64,000 bases of DNA from Tistlia sp040905785 (GTDB lineage: Bacteria > Pseudomonadota > Alphaproteobacteria > Kiloniellales > DSM-21159), in the NCBI RefSeq assembly GCF_040905785.1, contig NZ_JBBDQW010000090.1, positions 4,570 through 68,569 on the forward strand, read 5' to 3'. The notes under the pieces are model-generated. The model saw only the letters and a program-made list of their open reading frames with translations. It had not been told where the DNA came from and searched no databases. Position 1 is the stretch's first letter; every line of letters begins with the position of its first letter. The translations under genes and the position numbers were made by a program. Below are positions 24,878-35,183 of this stretch, in pieces.

Positions 24878-26602
24878 ATGACGGAATGGATCTTCGAATC
24901 GACCTTCAACGAGGTCGCCGTGCTGCTGGTGTTGGCCGCGACGGCGGGCTTCCTCGGCCTGCTGCTGCGCCAGCCGCTGATCGTCAGCTTCATCGCGGTC
25001 GGCATCCTGGCCGGTCCTTCCGGCCTCGACATCGCCCGCTCCGCCGAGCCGATCGAGCTGCTCGGCGAGCTCGGCATCGCCGTGCTGCTGTTCCTGGTCG
25101 GCATCAAGCTGGACGTCCAGCTGATCCGCACCCTGGGCCCCGTCTCGCTGGCCACCGGCCTCGGCCAAGTGATCTTCACCTCGCTCTTCGGCTTCCTGAT
25201 CTGCCTCGGCCTGGGCCTCGACGCCGTCACCAGCCTCTACGTCGCCGTCGCGCTGACCTTTTCCAGCACCATCATCATCGTCAAGCTGCTCTCCGACAAA
25301 CGCGAGATCGACTCCCTCCACGGCCGCATCGCACTCGGCTTCCTGATCGTCCAGGACCTGGTCGTGGTGCTCGCCATGATCCTGCTGTCGGCGCTCGGTG
25401 GCGCCGGCGCCGAAGAGGGCGGCTCGCTGGTCGGCGGGGTCCTGGCGACGCTCGGCGCCGGCCTGCTGATGCTCGGCCTGGTGCTGGTCTTCGTGCGCTT
25501 CGTCGCCACACCCCTGACCGAGCGCCTCGGCCAGGCGCCGGAGCTGCTGATCGGCTTCGCCCTGGCCCTGGCGGTCGCCTTTGCCGCGCTCGGCGAGGCG
25601 CTGGGCCTGGGCAAGGAGCTGGGCGGCCTGCTCGCCGGCGTGGCACTCGCCTCCACGCCCTTCCGCGACGCCATCTCGGCGCGCCTGGCGCCGCTGCGCG
25701 ACTTCCTGCTGCTGTTCTTCTTCATCGGCCTCGGCGCCCGACTGGAGCTGGAGAGCCTGGGCGCGAGCGGTCTCGACGCCGCCGTGCTCTCGCTCTTCGT
25801 CCTGGTCGGCAACCCGCTGATCGTGCTGATGATCATGACCGCGCTCGGCTACCAGCGCCGGACCGGCTTCCTGGCCGGCCTGACGGTGGCGCAGATCAGC
25901 GAGTTCTCCCTCATCTTCATGGCCATGGGCCTGGCGGTCGGACAGGTCGAGGTCGAGGCCCTGGGGCTGGTCACCCTGGTCGGGCTGATCACGATCGCGG
26001 CCTCGACCTACATGATCACCTATTCCCACCAGCTCTACCGCCTGTGCGAGCCGCTGCTCGGACCCTTCGACATCCGGCGCGGCCGGCGCGCCGAGGCCGA
26101 GGCGCCGGCGCCGACCGGCCGCTTCGACGTCATCCTGTTCGGCCTCGGCCGCTATGGCGGCGCCATGGCGACGCGCCTGCTGCTGAAGGGCTACCGGGTG
26201 CTCGGCGTCGACTTCAGCCCGATCGCCGTCAGGTTCTGGCGGCGGGACGGGCTCGAGACTGTCTACGGGGACGTCGCCGACCCCGAGTTCCTGGCGTCCC
26301 TGCCGCTGGGCTCGGCGCACTGGGCAATCTCGACGATCCGCGACCACGAGGCGGGCGTGAACCAGAGCGACGCCCGGATCGTCTTCGCCCAGACGCTGCG
26401 CGCCGCCGGCTTCGGCGGCCGGGTCGCCGTGACGACGAACCGCGAGGCGGAGACCCCGATGCTGCTCGCCGCCGGCGCCGACCTCGTCCTCGACCCCTTC
26501 CAGGACGGCGCGGACCGGGCCATCGAGCTGCTCGAGTCCGACCGCCAGCCGGTCCGCCTCGAGGTCATCGAGCCCGACGAGCAGAAGCAGATCGAAGACT
26601 AG
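24878..26602 (+). CDS. CPA2-family K+/H+ (or Na+/H+) antiporter with TrkA-N domain
   Basis: A 574-residue protein: about 400 residues of Na+/H+-exchanger-type membrane domain (LLRQPLIVSFIAVGILAGPSGL, GIAVLLFLVGIKLDVQLIR, LTFSSTIIIVKLLSDKREIDSLHGRIALGFLIVQD) followed by a cytoplasmic Rossmann RCK/TrkA-N domain beginning VILFGLGRYGGAMATRLLLKGYRVLGVD. No TrkA-C domain follows. This is the architecture of YbaL/KefB-like antiporters, whose RCK domain senses nucleotides. It starts at ATG 24878 with a GGAGGGGCG site and is adjacent to the P-type ATPase in the same direction. Confidence 0.92.
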   Translation: MTEWIFESTFNEVAVLLVLAATAGFLGLLLRQPLIVSFIAVGILAGPSGLDIARSAEPIELLGELGIAVLLFLVGIKLDVQLIRTLGPVSLATGLGQVIFTSLFGFLICLGLGLDAVTSLYVAVALTFSSTIIIVKLLSDKREIDSLHGRIALGFLIVQDLVVVLAMILLSALGGAGAEEGGSLVGGVLATLGAGLLMLGLVLVFVRFVATPLTERLGQAPELLIGFALALAVAFAALGEALGLGKELGGLLAGVALASTPFRDAISARLAPLRDFLLLFFFIGLGARLELESLGASGLDAAVLSLFVLVGNPLIVLMIMTALGYQRRTGFLAGLTVAQISEFSLIFMAMGLAVGQVEVEALGLVTLVGLITIAASTYMITYSHQLYRLCEPLLGPFDIRRGRRAEAEAPAPTGRFDVILFGLGRYGGAMATRLLLKGYRVLGVDFSPIAVRFWRRDGLETVYGDVADPEFLASLPLGSAHWAISTIRDHEAGVNQSDARIVFAQTLRAAGFGGRVAVTTNREAETPMLLAAGADLVLDPFQDGADRAIELLESDRQPVRLEVIEPDEQKQIED

Positions 26603-26651
26603 CGGGCGGACCTAGACGGGGCCGAGCTGCAACCGCAGGGCCGCCAGCGCG

Positions 26652-26957
26652 TCAGTGGGTCCAGGTCAGCAGTTTGTCGGGGCGGAAGTTGTCGCCGTAA
26701 GCCTTGGGCCGGACGGTGCGCTCGTGCGGCTGCTCGACCGAGTACATCAGGCCGTTGCGCCGGGCATAGGCCTCGGCCTCGGCCTGGCTCTTGAAGAACA
26801 GGCGGAGCTGCTGGCGGGTGTCGCCCGAGGAGGTCCAGCCCATCAGCGGCTCGACGCGCCGGCCCTCGAGCGGCTCGTGCTCGACGACCCAGTTGTCGGT
26901 CAGGGCGCGGCCCGACTGCATGGCGGTCTTGGACAGCCTGTAGATGCGTACCTGCAC
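26652..26957 (-). CDS. NDUFS4-like ETC complex I accessory subunit
   Basis: A 101-residue soluble protein with the pattern of the bacterial NDUFS4/AQDQ family: VRIYRLSKTAMQSGRALTDNWVVE, EPLMGWTSSGDT and LRLFFKSQAEAEAYARRNGLMYSV, ending KAYGDNFRPDKLLTWTH. It is an accessory subunit of NADH:quinone oxidoreductase peculiar to alphaproteobacteria and mitochondria, encoded away from the nuo operon as usual. Convergent with the CPA2 gene; the tRNA-Pro gene lies 65 nt beyond its start on the same strand. Confidence 0.9.
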   Translation of the reverse strand: MQVRIYRLSKTAMQSGRALTDNWVVEHEPLEGRRVEPLMGWTSSGDTRQQLRLFFKSQAEAEAYARRNGLMYSVEQPHERTVRPKAYGDNFRPDKLLTWTH

Positions 26958-27022
26958 GACTCGAACCCTCCGCTCGGCCTCTTTAGGTCGGCCTCTCCGG
27001 TCGGGAAAGGCCGCGGCGAGAC

Positions 27023-27099
<77 letters not shown>

Positions 27100-27140
27100 T
27101 CCGTCCGCCGCGGAAGGTAGTCAGGGGCCCCGCCCAAGTC

Positions 27141-27179
27141 CAGCGGCGTCGGCCAGCGGTGTCGGCCAGCGGCGTCGAT
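27141..27179. repeat. 13-nt tandem repeat, three units
   Basis: Three consecutive copies of CAGCGGYGTCGGC occupy 27141-27153, 27154-27166 and 27167-27179; the last ends in GAT instead of GGC. It lies in the interval between tRNA-Pro and prfC. No function is evident. Confidence 0.7.
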
Positions 27180-27266
27180 ACGTGCGCCCCCTGCGGCGCC
27201 CCCGCCCCTTTCATCCGGCCCGCGCCTCCGCTACATGAGGCGGGACACCACGGAATCGAGAGTTTC

Positions 27267-28901
<1,635 letters not shown>

Positions 28902-28934
28902 GCGGAAGCAGCGGCCGAGTTTCGCGAGCCCGCT

Positions 28935-28976
28935 TGCCCGCCGCACGCCCGTCGCATATATACAGCGAGTATCTAC
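28935..28976 (+). promoter_or_regulatory. vapBC promoter with overlapping palindromic operator
   Basis: A sigma-70-like promoter is visible: -35 TTGCCC (28935-28940), 17-bp spacer, -10 TATATA (28958-28963). The -10 overlaps an imperfect palindrome TATATAC-AGCGA-GTATCTA (28958-28976, 6 of 7 positions paired), a plausible VapB/VapBC autoregulatory operator. The vapB ATG is 24 nt further on. Confidence 0.6.
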
Positions 28977-29000
28977 CCCTGCCGGGGAGCGGAGGCGGGC

Positions 29001-29255
29001 ATGGCCGAGAGCGAGACCGCAAAACTCTTCAAGCACGGCGGCAGCCAGGCCGTCCGGCTGCCGAAGGCCTTCCGCCTGCCGGGCACCGAGGTGCGCGTGC
29101 GCCGGGTCGGGCGCGGCGTGCTGCTCGAGCCCCTGGAGTTCGACGCCGGCGCCTGGCTCGCTGCGCTCTCGCGCTACAAGGACGTGCCCTTCATGGAGGA
29201 AGGCCGGGAGCAGCCGCCCCTGCCGGAAGGCGACGAGCCGTCGTTCGACGGATGA
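29001..29255 (+). CDS. vapB: VapB-family antitoxin
   Basis: An 84-residue antitoxin. The N-terminal half is a swapped-hairpin AbrB/MazE-type DNA-binding domain (AKLFKHGGSQAVRLPKAFRL, PGTEVRVRRVG). The acidic, Pro-rich C-terminal tail (KDVPFMEEGREQPPLPEGDE) is typical of the toxin-neutralising region. Its stop codon overlaps the vapC ATG (ATGA), the usual arrangement for a coupled toxin-antitoxin pair. Confidence 0.92.
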   Translation: MAESETAKLFKHGGSQAVRLPKAFRLPGTEVRVRRVGRGVLLEPLEFDAGAWLAALSRYKDVPFMEEGREQPPLPEGDEPSFDG

Positions 29256-29659
29256 TCTGCCTGGATACCAACGTCGTCATCGCGGTCCTGAAACAGGCCC
29301 CCGCGCCGCTGCTGCAGCGCTTCCTGCGCGCGCTGCCGGAGGGCGGGCTCGCGCTCTCCTCCATCGTCCTCTTCGAGCTGCACTACGGCATCGCCAACAG
29401 CGCCCGGCGTGAGGAGAACGCCGAGCGGCTCGGAATCTTCCTGCAGGCGCCGATCGAGGTGCTCGCCTTGGAGTCCGAAGACGCCGAGGAGGCGGGCGCG
29501 CTCCGGGCGGAGCTCAAGCGTGCCGGAACGCCGATCGGGCCCTACGATCTGCTGATCGCAGCACAGGCGCGCCGCCGCGGCGCCACGCTGGTGACCGCAA
29601 ACAGGGGCGAGTTTGCGCGGGTGCCGCGCTTGCTGACGGAAGACTGGACCGTCGCCTGA
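29252..29659 (+). CDS. vapC: VapC-family PIN-domain ribonuclease toxin
   Basis: A 135-residue PIN-domain protein with the expected acidic active site: D5 in MICLDTNVVI, E42 in LFELHYGI, and D99 in GPYDLLIAAQA. A late Asn in VTANRGEFARVPRLLTEDW replaces the more common Asp, as in many VapC proteins. VapC toxins cleave initiator tRNA or other RNAs when released from VapB. It starts at ATG 29252, overlapping vapB. Confidence 0.93.
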   Translation: MICLDTNVVIAVLKQAPAPLLQRFLRALPEGGLALSSIVLFELHYGIANSARREENAERLGIFLQAPIEVLALESEDAEEAGALRAELKRAGTPIGPYDLLIAAQARRRGATLVTANRGEFARVPRLLTEDWTVA

Positions 29660-29733
29660 CCGGGCGGGGACGGACAATTCCGAACGACCGAGGGGCGACC
29701 GGCCCCCGCGAGCCCAAGGGAGACGCTGCCGCC

Positions 29734-30698
29734 ATGACCGCCATTCCCCGCCTCGAGGCCTCGGCTCTGCGCGCCGGCGATCCCGCCGCGGCCAACGCAC
29801 TCGTCGCCGCCGGGGCCGATCCCGGCTTCCTGGTCCTGGAGGGTGTGGTCGACGCCGCCTTCGAGGCCGAGATGCGCCTGCTGCTGCGCTTCTTCGAGCT
29901 GCCGGCCGAGGCCCGCTGGGCGCTCGCCCGGCGCAAGTTCGAGCCGGCGCACCGCAACGTCTACCGCGGCTACTTCCCGCTGCAGGACGGCGACCCGACC
30001 TACAAGGAGGGCATCGACCTCGGCCGCGACGCCCTGGGCGACGACTGGAGGCCCCGCGACGCCGACCCCCTGACCGAGGCGACGCCCTGGCCGGCCGCCG
30101 AGCCCTGCGCCGGCTGGCGGGCCGCGGTCGCACAGGCCTACGGGCGTTTCGAGGCGCTCGGCCGCGACCTCGTGCGCGCCGTCGCCCTCGGCCTCGGCGT
30201 GGCGCCGCAGCGGCCGCTGTCCTGGTTCGAGGGCGGCAACTCGACCCTGCGCCTGCTGCACTATCCGGTGCGCCCGCCGGCCAGCCAGCCGGCCGATCCC
30301 GAGATCCTGCCCGACGGCCGCCTGGTCGTCGGCCGGCCGCACAGCGACAGCGGCTTCGTCACCCTGCTGTGGACCGACGGCAGCGGCGGCCTCCAGGCCA
30401 GGGCCACGGACGGCGCCTGGCTCGAGGTGCCGGGCGACGGCCTGGCCGTCAACTTCGGCCAGATGCTGAGCGACATCACCGGCGGGCGGATCCGCGCGAC
30501 CGAGCACCGTGTCGTGGGGGGGGGGGGGNNNNNNNNNNCCCCCCCCCCCGCCACTCCGTGCCCTTCTTCCTCGAGCCCCGGGTCGAGGCCCGGATCGAGC
30601 CGCTGCTCGGCGACGCGCCGCCCTTCGTCTACGGCGACTGGGCCTGGGCGCGCATGCAGCAGTTCGTCGAGTTCCGCGGCGCCGAGCGGCAGGTCTAG
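29734..30698 (+). CDS. 2-oxoglutarate/Fe(II) oxygenase, IPNS-like, interrupted by assembly gap
   Basis: The part before the gap (29734 to about 30515) gives the DIOX N-terminal domain and half the jelly roll: Fe ligands H203 and D205 in RPHSDSGFVTLLW and H258 in ATEHRVV. After the gap a different reading phase continues with RHSVPFFLEPRVEARIEPLL (2OG-binding R-x-S) to the TAG at 30696-30698. The two halves form one isopenicillin-N-synthase-like oxygenase of a little over 310 residues. In relatives the spacing between the HRVV and RHSVPFF motifs is only a few residues, so little real sequence is missing. Substrate unknown. Confidence 0.85.
30516..30549. other. scaffold join: 13 G, 10 N, 11 C
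   Basis: Thirteen G (30516-30528), ten N (30529-30538) and eleven C (30539-30549) interrupt the oxygenase gene. Poly-G at a contig end facing poly-C at the other is what two contigs extended by poly-G read artefacts would give. The homopolymers are probably not genomic. Confidence 0.9.
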
Positions 30699-30771
30699 CA
30701 GAGGTTTCGGGTGCGTCGGCCCCCGCAGCCGTCTATCTGGTCGCGCACGACCATCCACCAGGAGTCGAAGC

Positions 30772-31434
30772 ATGTCGCGCAGGACCATCGAGGTCACGGA
30801 CGCTCTCTACGACTACATCCTCGAGACCTCGCTGCGCGAGCCGCCGATCCTCGCCGAGCTGCGCGAGGAGACCGCGACCATGCGCGGCGGCGGCATGCAG
30901 ATCTCGCCGGAGCAGGGCCAGCTGATGGGCCTGCTCGCCGAGCTGATCGGCGCCCGGCGCTACCTGGAGGTCGGCACCTTCACCGGCTATTCCTCCCTGG
31001 CCGTGGCGCTCGCCATGGGACCGGAGGGGCGCCTGACCTGCTGCGACCTCTCGGAGAGCTACACCGAGGTCGCCCGGCGCTACTGGCGAAAGGCGGGCGT
31101 GGCGGAGCGGGTCGACCTGCGCCTCGGGCCGGCGCTCGAGACGCTCGACGAGGCGATCGCCGCGGGCGAGAGCGGCAGCTACGACTACGCCTTCGTCGAC
31201 GCCGACAAGGAGAGCTACCAGGGCTATCTCGAGCGCTGCCACACGCTGCTGCGCAGCGGCGGCCTGCTCGGCCTCGACAACGTGCTCTGGGGCGGCTCGG
31301 TCGTCGATCCGGCCAAGGACGACGCCGACACTCGGGCGATCCGCGCGCTCAACGCCGCGCTGAAGGAGGACCCGCGCTGGACCATCTCACTGGTGCCGAT
31401 CGGCGACGGCCTGACCCTGGCGCGCAAGCGCTGA
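30772..31434 (+). CDS. class I SAM-dependent O-methyltransferase (CCoAOMT-like)
   Basis: A 220-residue methyltransferase of the caffeoyl-CoA/catechol O-methyltransferase family. It has the SAM site LEVGTFTGYSSLAVALAM, the acidic motif CCDLSESYTEVARRYW, the metal-binding stretch YDYAFVDADKESYQGYLE and DNVLWGGSVVDPAKDD. Such enzymes methylate vicinal hydroxyls using a divalent cation. It starts at ATG 30772 with an AGGAG site. It follows the 2OG oxygenase in the same direction; a shared pathway is possible but not shown. Confidence 0.88.
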   Translation: MSRRTIEVTDALYDYILETSLREPPILAELREETATMRGGGMQISPEQGQLMGLLAELIGARRYLEVGTFTGYSSLAVALAMGPEGRLTCCDLSESYTEVARRYWRKAGVAERVDLRLGPALETLDEAIAAGESGSYDYAFVDADKESYQGYLERCHTLLRSGGLLGLDNVLWGGSVVDPAKDDADTRAIRALNAALKEDPRWTISLVPIGDGLTLARKR

Positions 31435-31469
31435 GCCGGCGCCCCCCGGTCACGCCCGATCACGGCCGG

Positions 31470-32948
31470 TCACGGCCGCGCCCGCCGCCGCCGCAGCGGC
31501 AGCAGCACGACGGCGAGGCAGAGCAGCAGCACGCCCAGCGTGATCGGTCGCTCCAGCAGGATCAGCGGGCTGCCCTCGCCGAGACTCAGGGTCTCGCGCA
31601 GGCGGTTCTCCAGGATCGGGCCCATGACGATGCCCATGACCAGGGAGACGATCGGCCAGTCGCGCTTGAGCAGGGCGTAGCCGAGCACCCCGGCGGCCAG
31701 CGCCACGCCGCAGTCGAAGAGCCGCAGGTTCACCGGGTAGATGCCGACCAGCGAGACCAGGATCACCGAGACCGCCAGCACCTTGACGGGCGTCCGCACG
31801 ATCGTCGCGAAGGGCCGCAGCCACAGCGCCAGGACCAGGAAGGCGACCAGGTTGATCAGCAGCATCGACCAGTAGAGCGTCGAGATCAGCACCGGTTCCT
31901 TCACCAGCAGCAGCGGCCCCGGATAGATGCCGTTGAGGATGAAGACGCTGAGCAGCAGCGCGCTCAGGGCCTCGCCCGGGATCCCGAGCGTGAGCAGCGG
32001 GATCAGCGCGCCGGCCGGCACCGCGTTGTTGCCGGCCTCGGCGGCGAGGCCGCCCTCGGGATTGCCCTTGCCGAAGGAATCGGGATCCCGCGAGCGGTGC
32101 TTCGCCGCGTCGTAGGCCAGGTAGGAGGCGAGCACCGAGCCCGGCCCCGGCAGCAGCCCGACGAAGGTGCCGATGACGCCCGAGCGGATCAGCGTGCGCC
32201 AGTAGCGCAGGCTCTCGCGGATCTTCGAGAAGTCGAGGCTGCCGCGGCTCAGCTTCAGGTGGCCGGTGTCGAGGATGCCCTGCTCGAGCAGCAGCAGCGA
32301 CTGGCCGATGCCGAACAGCCCGAGCACCAGCGGCACGATGTGCAGGCCGTTCTGCAGCTCCCAGAAGCCGAAGGCGTAGCGCGCGCTGAGCGTCGGCCCG
32401 TCCAGGCCGACGGTCGAGAGCCAGAAGCCGAGCCCGAGCAGCAGGACGCTCTGGCCCAGCTTGCGCCGGAAGGAGACGACGACCAGCAGCACGCCGAACA
32501 GCGCCGCGGCGAAGTACTCCGGCGGTCCGAAGGCGGCGGCGACGCGCGACAGCAGCGGCGCCAGGGCGACCAGGATGACGATCGAGATCAGGCCGCCGCC
32601 GAGCGAGCCAACCAGCGCCGCCGAGAGCGCCCGTTGCGCCTCGCCGCGTCGGGTCAGGGGGAAGCCGTCGAAGGCGGTGACCAGGGAGGAAGGCACGCCG
32701 GGCGTGCGGAACAGGATCGCCGGCACCGCGCCGCCGAAGTAGCCGCCGCAGAAGACGCCGAGCAGCAGCGACAGGGCGACGTCGGCCGGCAGCGAGAAGG
32801 TGAAGGGCAGCAGCACCGCCATGCCGACCATCGGCCCCAGGCCCGGCAGCACGCCGACCAGGATGCCGACGACCGTGCCGGCGCTCAGCGCCAGCAGGTT
32901 GGCCAGCGCGAAGGCGGCGGCGAAGCCCTCGGCCAGGTGGTCGATCAC
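31470..32948 (-). CDS. tctA: tripartite tricarboxylate transporter, large permease TctA
   Basis: A 492-residue membrane protein with about twelve hydrophobic segments and TctA motifs: ALSAGTVVGILVGVLPGLGPMVGMAVLLPF, GVFCGGYFGGAVPAILFRTPGVPSS, GTFVGLLPGPGSVLASYLAYDAAKH and AEAGNNAVPAGALIPLLTLGIPG. It starts at GTG 32948, overlapping the tctB stop as GTGA. It forms the channel of a Na+-coupled tripartite carrier for a carboxylate whose identity is unknown. Confidence 0.93.
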   Translation of the reverse strand: MIDHLAEGFAAAFALANLLALSAGTVVGILVGVLPGLGPMVGMAVLLPFTFSLPADVALSLLLGVFCGGYFGGAVPAILFRTPGVPSSLVTAFDGFPLTRRGEAQRALSAALVGSLGGGLISIVILVALAPLLSRVAAAFGPPEYFAAALFGVLLVVVSFRRKLGQSVLLLGLGFWLSTVGLDGPTLSARYAFGFWELQNGLHIVPLVLGLFGIGQSLLLLEQGILDTGHLKLSRGSLDFSKIRESLRYWRTLIRSGVIGTFVGLLPGPGSVLASYLAYDAAKHRSRDPDSFGKGNPEGGLAAEAGNNAVPAGALIPLLTLGIPGEALSALLLSVFILNGIYPGPLLLVKEPVLISTLYWSMLLINLVAFLVLALWLRPFATIVRTPVKVLAVSVILVSLVGIYPVNLRLFDCGVALAAGVLGYALLKRDWPIVSLVMGIVMGPILENRLRETLSLGEGSPLILLERPITLGVLLLCLAVVLLPLRRRRARP

Positions 32949-33496
32949 GCCGCGGCCTCCAGCAGCGCCCAGAGCAGCGGCTCGGGAAACCAGACGTCGA
33001 GCAGGCTCTTGAAGGCGAGATGCAGGACCAGCGCCAGGCCGAGCGCGACCGCGAGCCCGGCCAGCGGCCGCCGCCAGCCGACGGCCAGCAGCCCGAGACA
33101 GGCGAAGAGCGCGACCGCCGCCTCCAGCCCGATCAGCGGCAGCGCCGGCGGGAAGAGGCACATCAGCCCGACCAGCCGGACCGCCGCCCAGGGCGGCGCG
33201 AGGCGCCCGAGGCCGCCCTGGCCCTCGAGCAGGCTGGCGGCCAGCCGCACGAGCGACGGCAGGGCGCCCGCGACCAGGAGCGCCAGGGCGATCAGCGGGA
33301 AGATCAGCGGTCCCTTGTAGAAGGGCTCCGGGCCCGAGCGGTCGACCAGCCAGGGCGAGGCCGCGAGCAGCCCGGCCCCGGCGAGGCCGAGCAGGCCGGC
33401 GAGCAGGTCGTCCGCCCGCCGGCCTGCTGCTCCCTCGCCGGGCGCCCCCTCGCCCGCCGCCCCCTCTTCGGGTGCCGGGCCGGCAGCCTGCGGCAT
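32945..33496 (-). CDS. tctB: tripartite tricarboxylate transporter, small permease TctB
   Basis: A 183-residue protein: a Gly/Glu/Ala-rich N-terminal 30 residues, then four hydrophobic segments (LLAGLLGLAGAGLLAASPWLV, FPLIALALLVAGALPSLVRL and two more), ending in LLDVWFPEPLLWALL, the typical TctB C-terminus. Position between tctC (26-nt gap) and tctA (GTGA overlap) confirms the assignment. TctB proteins diverge strongly in sequence, so it is identified by topology and context. Confidence 0.85.
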   Translation of the reverse strand: MPQAAGPAPEEGAAGEGAPGEGAAGRRADDLLAGLLGLAGAGLLAASPWLVDRSGPEPFYKGPLIFPLIALALLVAGALPSLVRLAASLLEGQGGLGRLAPPWAAVRLVGLMCLFPPALPLIGLEAAVALFACLGLLAVGWRRPLAGLAVALGLALVLHLAFKSLLDVWFPEPLLWALLEAAA

Positions 33497-33522
33497 CGGC
33501 CGCGCCCCTGCGCGCCGTCCGC

Positions 33523-34482
33523 CTACTCGATCAGGCCGAGCTCGGTCATCAGCTTGCCGAAGTCCTCGAGCTCGCGGTCCATGCGCTGGCGCGCCGCCTC
33601 CGGGCCGGTCGTCTGCGGCACGACGCCGACGTTGGCGATGACCTTCTGGACCTCCGGGTCGGCGATGGCGGCGAACAGCGCGGTCGAAAGCTTCTCGACG
33701 ATCTCGGGGTCGGTCGCCTGCGGCACGAAGGCGCCGAACCAGATCGAATAGGCCTCGCCGAAGCCCTGCTCGGCGACGGTCGGTACCTCCGGGTAGGCCG
33801 GCACGCGCTCCGGCAGCATCGCCGCGAGCAGCTTCATCTGGCCGGATTCGACGTAGTCGGCGAGGCCGGGCGTCGAGAAGGTGATGACGTCGGCGTCGCC
33901 CTGGACGACGAGCAGCGGATTGAGCTCCGAGTAGGCCGTCTCCTTCCACGCGAAGCCGCCGACCTCGGCCGCCTTCATGGCGATCAGCGTCGGCACCGCG
34001 CCGAGGCCCCAGTGGGCCAGGCGCAGGTCGTTGTCCTGCCCGTAGGCGGCCAGCTCCTCCAGGTCGTCGTAGGGCGCGTCGGCGCGCGCGGCCAGGGTGA
34101 AGGGGCTGGCCCAGACCAGGCCGAGCGGCGCCAGGTCGCGGTTCTGGTAGGGCGTCTTGCCGCGCAGCACCTGGGTGATCATCGGGCCGATCGAGATCAG
34201 GCCCAGCGTGTAGCCGTCGGGCCGCGACCTCGCCAGCTCGGCGGTCGCCAGCACCGCGCCGCCGCCGGGCTTGTTGACGACCTTGACCGGCACGCCCAGG
34301 TCCTCGGCCATGACCGGCGCGATGGCGTTGGCGACCAGGGTCGAGGGGTCGTTGGTCGCCGGCCATGGGATCATGATCTGGATCGGCTTCTCCGGCCAGG
34401 CCGCCCCGGCCGGTCCGGTCCCGGGGCCGCCCGCCGCGAAGATCAGGGCGGCCGAGGCCGCCAACACGAGTCGCTTCATCAT
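33523..34482 (-). CDS. tctC: tripartite tricarboxylate transporter binding protein TctC
   Basis: A 319-residue exported binding protein (signal peptide LVLAASAALIFAAGG, mature start AAWPEKPIQIMIPW). It carries the TctC/Bug pattern: VVNKPGGGAVLATAELARSRPDGYTLGLISIGPM, PTLIAMKAAEVGGF and YPEVPTVAEQGFGEAYSIWFGAFVP. The start is ATG 34482 with a GGGAGGAG site 9 nt upstream; an adjacent ATG at 34479 is equivalent. It lies 16 nt after marR, so the operon reads marR-tctC-tctB-tctA. Confidence 0.93.
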   Translation of the reverse strand: MMKRLVLAASAALIFAAGGPGTGPAGAAWPEKPIQIMIPWPATNDPSTLVANAIAPVMAEDLGVPVKVVNKPGGGAVLATAELARSRPDGYTLGLISIGPMITQVLRGKTPYQNRDLAPLGLVWASPFTLAARADAPYDDLEELAAYGQDNDLRLAHWGLGAVPTLIAMKAAEVGGFAWKETAYSELNPLLVVQGDADVITFSTPGLADYVESGQMKLLAAMLPERVPAYPEVPTVAEQGFGEAYSIWFGAFVPQATDPEIVEKLSTALFAAIADPEVQKVIANVGVVPQTTGPEAARQRMDRELEDFGKLMTELGLIE

Positions 34483-34498
34483 GGTCCGTCTCCTCCCG

Positions 34499-35056
34499 TT
34501 ATCGTTCTTTTCCGGTCGTCCTGCGGAGCCTCGCCTGCCCGGCCCCCTCCCCAAGGCGTTCGTCCGGCCCGACGCGTTCGGCTGGCTCGACGAGGTCGGC
34601 CTGCTCGACGCGGTGCGCCATGAAGGGCTGCAGCTTGTCGAGCAGGCCGACCAGCTGGGCCGTCTCCTGCGCGCTCAGCGCCGAGACGACACGCTCGTTG
34701 CGCTCCAGCGCGACCGGCAGGACGCGGTCGTGCAGCGCCCGCCCCGCCGCCGTCAGGCTCAGCAGGACCAAGCGCTGGTCGCGCCCGTCCGGCTCGGCGG
34801 CGAGCAGCCCGCGCGCGCCGAGCTGTTTGACCAGTCGGCTGAGCTGGCCCTTGTCGACCAGCAGGGCGCGCGCGACCTCGCCGAAGCCCACCGGCTCGCG
34901 GGCCGCAACGAGCCCGAGCACCCGCCACTCCAGGATGCGCAGGCCATAGAGCGACTGGAGCCAGTCCTGGCCCATGCGGTCGTTGGCCGCGGCCAGCATG
35001 GCGATGCGGAAGGTCAGCAGGTCCCGGATGTCGGCGATCGCGGGATGGCGCGCCAC
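34499..35056 (-). CDS. MarR-family transcriptional regulator
   Basis: A 185-residue winged-helix regulator: ILEWRVLGLVAAREPVGFGEVARALLVDKGQLSRLVKQLGARGLL recognition helices and the DGRDQRLVLLSLTAAGRAL wing. It starts at GTG 35056 with a GGGGGA site. It is the first gene of the tctCBA operon and diverges from the sulfatase at 35184. An inverted repeat (35083-35127) between them is a candidate operator, so this protein probably controls both units in response to their substrate. Confidence 0.88.
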   Translation of the reverse strand: MARHPAIADIRDLLTFRIAMLAAANDRMGQDWLQSLYGLRILEWRVLGLVAAREPVGFGEVARALLVDKGQLSRLVKQLGARGLLAAEPDGRDQRLVLLSLTAAGRALHDRVLPVALERNERVVSALSAQETAQLVGLLDKLQPFMAHRVEQADLVEPAERVGPDERLGEGAGQARLRRTTGKER

Positions 35057-35082
35057 GGTTTCCCCCGCCCGATATCATTGCA

Positions 35083-35127
35083 TTTGTCAACGATACCGTG
35101 CTCTGTTCCGTTGTCTTCGTCAACAAA
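35083..35127. promoter_or_regulatory. inverted repeat between marR and the sulfatase gene
   Basis: TTTGTCAACGA (35083-35093) and TCGTCAACAAA (35117-35127) pair at 9 of 11 positions across 23 bp. The region is noticeably AT-richer than its surroundings and separates two divergent start codons, as expected for a MarR-family operator/promoter region. Binding is inferred. Confidence 0.45.
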
Positions 35128-35183
35128 CTATGCGAGGCGCCGGGGGGCGGCGCTATGATCGGCGCTCAACCGAGGGAGGCTCG

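Noticed and set aside
27141..27179. 13-nt triple repeat as a CRISPR or regulatory iteron array.
   Set aside because: Units are directly abutting with no spacers, only three copies, and not near a replication or cas gene.
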